Shown here: positions 44,792 to 48,969 of the stretch, one piece after another
Position numbering within the stretch: the stretch's first letter is position 1
How the letters are laid out: each line of letters begins with the position of its first letter
Origin: an uncultured Lachnospiraceae bacterium
GTDB lineage: Bacteria > Bacillota > Clostridia > Lachnospirales > Lachnospiraceae
Assembly: GCA_910586555.1 (NCBI GenBank)
Contig: CAJUJY010000027.1
Coordinates: 1-48,969 of the forward strand
Reading direction: 5' to 3'
DNA: 48,969 nt
Position numbers and translations under genes: made by a program
The notes under the pieces: model-generated
Database searches by the model: none
Seen by the model: the letters and a program-made list of their open reading frames with translations, nothing else
Told to the model about the DNA's origin: nothing

Positions 44792-44862
44792 GGATTTCCT
44801 GCTTTTTCATCTTTGTGTTTAATGATTGCTCCTAAATCTATAATTAATGCACAACTTTGCAA

Positions 44863-47800
44863 TTATTTCCATATTGTTAACAGTTCAAAGATTCCCATTG
44901 ACTTTACATAATTAATAGTTTTTTTCATCTCAGCATTTAGAGAAAAATCATTTTCAATTATTTGGTCATGATAACTCTTCAATGCCATATTACAATTATA
45001 CATAGCCTCAAAATAATATTTATCACCCTTTTTCCCTTGATATGAATAACTTCGCATACATTTTTCAAATATTTCAGCCAATTTAGCCTGGTAAATATCA
45101 TCCTCATTAAATACTCTGCGAATAAGCTGTTTGAGAATATTCCAAATACTTTTAACATACTTTATATCCGAATATTGCAGCGTCTGCATTATTTCTAACA
45201 CGGTATCTTTTATAACATCTGTATTTCCATTATTTTGTTTTAAAATATATAGTACTCCTTGTAACCCCAGCGAAGCCTCGGATATCACTTTTTCATCATT
45301 TGACCAAAATGCATCTTTAAGTTTTCCTATTGCTTCCATGTAATCTCCGGAAACAGCTGTTTTTATCGCTTCAAAAGCACTTCCATTAGTCCCTTTTTCA
45401 TTTAACAATCCTATAGCCTTTTCAATTATTGGAAGTGTTTTAGCAATTTCTAAGTCAGCTTGCCCTAATGCATACAACATAACCGTAAATTCATTCAAGT
45501 ACCTTTTTTGCAATTTTTCCGTGTCAAATCCCCAAATCTCTATTCCGCTATCATTCTTAATCTTATTAATTCTATCTGCAACCGCATTAAGTATACCCGT
45601 TAGACAATCTGCATCCCACTTAATTCTCGTATATTTATCATTGCTCATAGGAGATGTAAGATAAAATAAATTAATATATTGAAATACATTCCCATTCGAA
45701 GGATTCCCCAATCCACCTAATATATAATCCTTATACAAATCTGCTAAATTTACTTCTGTAGGATACGGTAATTCTTCCCATATTACAACATTAAATTTTT
45801 TCGTTTCTGGTAATATGTTAGTTTCTTTTTTCCAAATAGCCTCTTCAATTTGCTTACTGAATTTTTCGTTTTTTGAATTTCTCCATAAAATTAGTAATTG
45901 CGCAATTCCATTGTCACGCTTTTCAATATCATTACTCTTAACCAATTCAATTGCATTGGAATAACATTCAACATTATCGTCCAACATAATGTTTACGTCA
46001 TTAAAATAAGATGCTAAACATAATTTACCTTTATCAACTGCAAATAATTCATCTTTTAGTTCAGCAGCAATTGAACCATTAAACCTAGTTGATAATCTTT
46101 GAAGAATATTGCTTATATTAGACATATACTGTTCATTATCATTATGATTAATTCCAACAATAAATTTAATTAGTTCAATAATTTTTGTATCATCTAAATA
46201 AACTGCCATTCTGGATAAAACATCTAATGCATTGTTGAGACTCAAAAATGAATGACGGTATTCAAAATTTTTATATTTTGTTTTCTGCACACAATTCCAT
46301 ATATTACGGTACAGAAATTGCATTTCTTCCAACTCATAAATTGCAATACCACGCCTTGACAAAATTCTTTCAATAACATCTTTATTATTTGATCGAATCA
46401 TAAAGGAAAACTTCCAATATGTATTATTACTTGTGTGTAAAATTTTCTCCATAGCAGTTGGCAATAAAATACTTTGAACTGTAAATATTGGAAGGCAAAG
46501 CATATCCAACATTAAAATAAATTCAAAACTCAAACGTTGTAGTCTGCTTTGTCCAAAAGTTATCGAGTTTGCGCGGTTTCTATTTACTTCAAAAACATTT
46601 GCCTTTGTGTCATCTTTAACGGTTGAATTTAAAATTTCCTCTCTTAATTGATTTTCCAAATCCAAAATAATCGTTCTGGTTCGGTATTCATTATCCTTAT
46701 ATTCGGAATCCGAATAATTACTGTCTTGCCGCATCCAATTGCCGGAAGCGGCATAACACAAACTCAGATAACTTTTATATGACGCATTATGCGGAGCATC
46801 CAATCTCTTTTTTCTTAATTCATCCAAACATTCTTTCAAAATTTTCTCAGATAAATCACGTTCGCCAATTTGAAGATAAAGACCTGCTTTTGCAATTTCA
46901 TTTTTTATGTTTGTATGTGCTATTTTATCTAATGTACATTTCATTTTCTCAATATCAAACATAGCTGCCGCATGTTTTACTAATTCAATCCAATAGGCCG
47001 TTTTATTGGAGTCAGGCAATTGATCTAAATATTTCTCGCAGACTGTAATAATCTGTTGATACTTTTCCTCATCCCCATCAATTCGATACATCTGAAGCAG
47101 GTACAAATCTATTTGCAATCTCCATTCCAGTTTCACGTTTAAATCTCGTTCTTCAACAGACTTACAGATGGACTTTAATTGATCCGCCTGATTATCATAT
47201 AATGGTATCAAACACATCATTTGCAGTTTTATCAAATTTGACAAAGTATGTATAAAGTTTGTATTAATGTTTTTACACTTAAAAATAAAAGTATCAAATC
47301 TGTCAGAAAAATAATTACGATATTTATCCCTCTTTGCTTCGGGTAACAAGACATAATCTCCCTCTTGCTCCAAAATTTCATTTGAAAATTCTAACATATT
47401 GAGAACATAGGTATCCTCTTCACTTTTCTCCCATTTATATGGATCTTTATTTATATATGGAGCATTGTCTTCAAAACACACATCTTTACTTTCCGCTTCT
47501 ATTATAGATAAGAATTTTTTGTATGCTTCCTCATATTTATTATGCTCATTTCCTTCAAGCAATGTTTCTAAATCAACCAACGCAATTTTTCTTTTCCTAA
47601 GCACTTCCTTCTCAGAATCATTCATATTTCCAAATAAATTTATTAAATATATCTGCGGACAGTTTTCTCCTAAATTATCATGCAGCCATCCATGCCAACT
47701 AAGGAAATTGGGATCATCACCAGAAAAACCAATCATACACAAAGTTGTTTCTATTAACGACTGCTGTACTGTATTCACAAATGCTGCATATTTCATTGGA

Positions 47801-48390
47801 TAACAACGATAATCCTCTTCACTAATAATATATGGCCGCACACTTGGAATACTGCCATGAAGCTTAATGATTCTTGCTAATCCGCTACTGCTCCCCGGCA
47901 AATTATCTTGAGACAGAATAACTTTATATTCTTTGTCTTGTAGAATTTCATCACATGTTCTTTCCAGCAAAGTATCATAGTTGGTAGTAAATATATCTTT
48001 CCAGTTTAATTTTAACAATCTTCTATGCAGCTCTCCTGGCACAAACATCTCATCACTTATATTATTTTCAATAAGAGTATTCATTTTATTCCTATCAAAA
48101 AAGGCAATATATTCTTCTGCAAGACGAAGTGTATTTTTACCTGAGGTTTTAACAATCTTTTCTTTTGTCCAATTCTTAATTCTTTTCTCTTCACTTGGCG
48201 TAGGATAAAGTTCTTCATACATTGCAGCTGCCAATTCACTCCAATCGGGTGGTGACACACGATATCCAATCCCTTCTGCATTTTTAGAAAATCCAGCACC
48301 GACCATAAGCGATGCTCCTCCGAACATTTTAGGATCGTGTAATTTTAAAGCAATATCTTTTATGTATGTCAATGTAGCGCCCTTCCCCAT
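44863..48390 (-). CDS. SIR2-domain defence protein (DSR-like)
   Basis: A 1175-residue protein. The SIR2 NAD-binding domain fills ~25-290: GAGFS at 31-35, TTNYD at 135-139, LHGS at 177-180 and GFSGDDPNF at 221. These match the Sir2-like NADases of anti-phage systems, with Asn137 and His178 as likely catalytic residues. The remaining ~880 residues are helical, repeat-like and without recognised motifs, as in defence-associated sirtuins that deplete NAD when they sense phage. GAGGAGG precedes ATG 48390. The gene follows a helicase/restriction-type gene by 112 nt on the same strand. Codon style differs from the core genes, consistent with transfer. Sensing target unknown. Confidence 0.82.
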   Translation of the reverse strand: MGKGATLTYIKDIALKLHDPKMFGGASLMVGAGFSKNAEGIGYRVSPPDWSELAAAMYEELYPTPSEEKRIKNWTKEKIVKTSGKNTLRLAEEYIAFFDRNKMNTLIENNISDEMFVPGELHRRLLKLNWKDIFTTNYDTLLERTCDEILQDKEYKVILSQDNLPGSSSGLARIIKLHGSIPSVRPYIISEEDYRCYPMKYAAFVNTVQQSLIETTLCMIGFSGDDPNFLSWHGWLHDNLGENCPQIYLINLFGNMNDSEKEVLRKRKIALVDLETLLEGNEHNKYEEAYKKFLSIIEAESKDVCFEDNAPYINKDPYKWEKSEEDTYVLNMLEFSNEILEQEGDYVLLPEAKRDKYRNYFSDRFDTFIFKCKNINTNFIHTLSNLIKLQMMCLIPLYDNQADQLKSICKSVEERDLNVKLEWRLQIDLYLLQMYRIDGDEEKYQQIITVCEKYLDQLPDSNKTAYWIELVKHAAAMFDIEKMKCTLDKIAHTNIKNEIAKAGLYLQIGERDLSEKILKECLDELRKKRLDAPHNASYKSYLSLCYAASGNWMRQDSNYSDSEYKDNEYRTRTIILDLENQLREEILNSTVKDDTKANVFEVNRNRANSITFGQSRLQRLSFEFILMLDMLCLPIFTVQSILLPTAMEKILHTSNNTYWKFSFMIRSNNKDVIERILSRRGIAIYELEEMQFLYRNIWNCVQKTKYKNFEYRHSFLSLNNALDVLSRMAVYLDDTKIIELIKFIVGINHNDNEQYMSNISNILQRLSTRFNGSIAAELKDELFAVDKGKLCLASYFNDVNIMLDDNVECYSNAIELVKSNDIEKRDNGIAQLLILWRNSKNEKFSKQIEEAIWKKETNILPETKKFNVVIWEELPYPTEVNLADLYKDYILGGLGNPSNGNVFQYINLFYLTSPMSNDKYTRIKWDADCLTGILNAVADRINKIKNDSGIEIWGFDTEKLQKRYLNEFTVMLYALGQADLEIAKTLPIIEKAIGLLNEKGTNGSAFEAIKTAVSGDYMEAIGKLKDAFWSNDEKVISEASLGLQGVLYILKQNNGNTDVIKDTVLEIMQTLQYSDIKYVKSIWNILKQLIRRVFNEDDIYQAKLAEIFEKCMRSYSYQGKKGDKYYFEAMYNCNMALKSYHDQIIENDFSLNAEMKKTINYVKSMGIFELLTIWK

Positions 48391-48502
48391 TCTGATACCT
48401 CCTCATTTTATTCCATTAATCTCGTAAATACGCTTGTTTACAACGGTGTTATCCGATTTTACAGCTACTTTGTATTAATAATTAATTTTACTATCTGCCA
48501 TA

Positions 48503-48969
48503 TTACTCAAAAAAACCATCTGCTTCAAAAATGCGGTCAATCTCATCCGTATTTATCGCTTTTAATACCTTTTGCCTGATACATCCATGTGACATGTCAA
48601 GCCGTTTAAACTTATCTTTGCCAGACGCATCTTTTTCACGACGGATTAATTGAACACGTCCTATTTTGGGTTCTTCCTCTGCATATCTAGCCAATGCCTT
48701 AGCTTTTCCAAGGTTATCTTTAAAATTAGGATTATGCGGCTCCAATATGTCTATTACATAACCAAGGACAGAATCTTTCCTGACAATAATAAAATCCGGA
48801 TATGCAGGCTTTGTTTCGCCTTTCATCTCATAAGGCATACACATAGACCATTTTTCTCTGGGCGGATTCCGTAACCAGCAGACAAAATCAGAACGTTTCG
48901 ACTCCTCATCTATCAATCCGCTTTCCCAACCATTTAATTTTATTTGTGCCATTCCGTCCGCATATGCAA
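48503..48969 (-). CDS. C-terminal part of a restriction/helicase-type protein (runs off the window)
   Basis: The frame is open from the window edge (AYADG then MAQIKLNGWESG), so the ATG at 48952 is internal. About 155 residues are visible. WLRNPPREKWSMCMPYEM, PAYPDFIIVRKDSVLGYVID and ILEPHNPNFKDNLGKAKALA are typical of the C-terminal nuclease-like end of large DEAD/DEAH helicase proteins annotated as type III restriction res subunits in defence islands. The PDFIIV...VIDILEPH part may be a PD-(D/E)XK-like fold. The helicase motifs themselves are outside the window. Confidence 0.65.
   Translation of the reverse strand, partial: AYADGMAQIKLNGWESGLIDEESKRSDFVCWLRNPPREKWSMCMPYEMKGETKPAYPDFIIVRKDSVLGYVIDILEPHNPNFKDNLGKAKALARYAEEEPKIGRVQLIRREKDASGKDKFKRLDMSHGCIRQKVLKAINTDEIDRIFEADGFFE

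Larger units (their letters stand above)
44421..44862. other. Junction region between housekeeping genes and the defence locus
   Basis: A 442-bp stretch without a long gene. It holds a candidate minus-strand promoter with an 11-codon ORF, a set of complementary 9-mers, and an 18-bp perfect hairpin, each listed separately. Sequence style changes here, so an insertion boundary probably lies within it. Confidence 0.5.

Noticed and set aside
44675..44911. 78-residue plus-strand ORF
   Set aside because: Runs through the 18-bp hairpin and the 3' end of the SIR2 gene; no ribosome site.
1..48969. CRISPR arrays, tRNA or rRNA genes
   Set aside because: No regularly spaced direct repeats and no T-loop or acceptor-stem patterns were seen on either strand by eye.

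Overview
The window is AT-rich, mostly chromosomal DNA of a low-GC Gram-positive anaerobe, most likely a gut Clostridia member of the Lachnospiraceae type. This is inferred from strong AGGAGG-type ribosome sites, TG-n-TATAAT promoters, the single-chain PurL with a fused glutaminase domain, an AgrC/AgrA-type two-component system, SpoVB-like flippase, DacF-like carboxypeptidase, RqcH, and sugar ABC transporters without their own ATPase. No rRNA, tRNA or CRISPR array was recognised.

Layout. 1-3.3 kb: a TerB-like/beta-helix protein convergent with a CNNM/CorC-type membrane protein, sharing a bidirectional terminator. 3.5-6.2 kb: GHKL histidine kinase, LytTR response regulator and a small XRE regulator, closed by a strong terminator. 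6.3-10 kb: two overlapping polytopic membrane proteins of glycosyltransferase (GT-C) type, the first broken by a frameshift at an A7 run. 10-12.5 kb: a zinc-dependent phospholipase C-like protein, a small acidic protein and a PrsA/SurA-like membrane foldase. 12.6-16.4 kb: purL. 16.5-24 kb: an orphan charged tail protein, a SpoVB-like flippase, a sugar O-acetyltransferase with a small hypothetical gene, a 56-residue minus-strand ORF, a cysteine desulfurase, and a PHP phosphatase/RqcH pair.

24.3-32.5 kb is a compact operon: a lipoprotein with a propeller-like N-terminal region and a solute-binding C-terminal region, two MalF/MalG-type permeases, a long coiled-coil HlyD-type adaptor, a MacB-like single-domain membrane protein, and the fluoride channel CrcB. 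An ABC importer core next to export-type adaptor and MacB parts is unusual. It is followed by a small ORF interrupted by one in-frame stop, then a ~450-bp non-coding element (32981-33430) bounded by long inverted repeats with two long internal hairpins. That element is a candidate structured RNA or miniature mobile element.

33.5-44.4 kb returns to housekeeping: a D,D-carboxypeptidase, a PlsC-type acyltransferase, then sbcD, sbcC, a zinc-finger membrane protein, polA and a CPBP protease in one direction. From about 44.5 kb the style changes. A short region with an 11-codon ORF between complementary 9-mers and an 18-bp perfect hairpin precedes, on the minus strand, a 1175-residue SIR2-domain protein and the C-terminal end of a restriction-type helicase running off the window. 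This looks like the edge of an anti-phage defence island.
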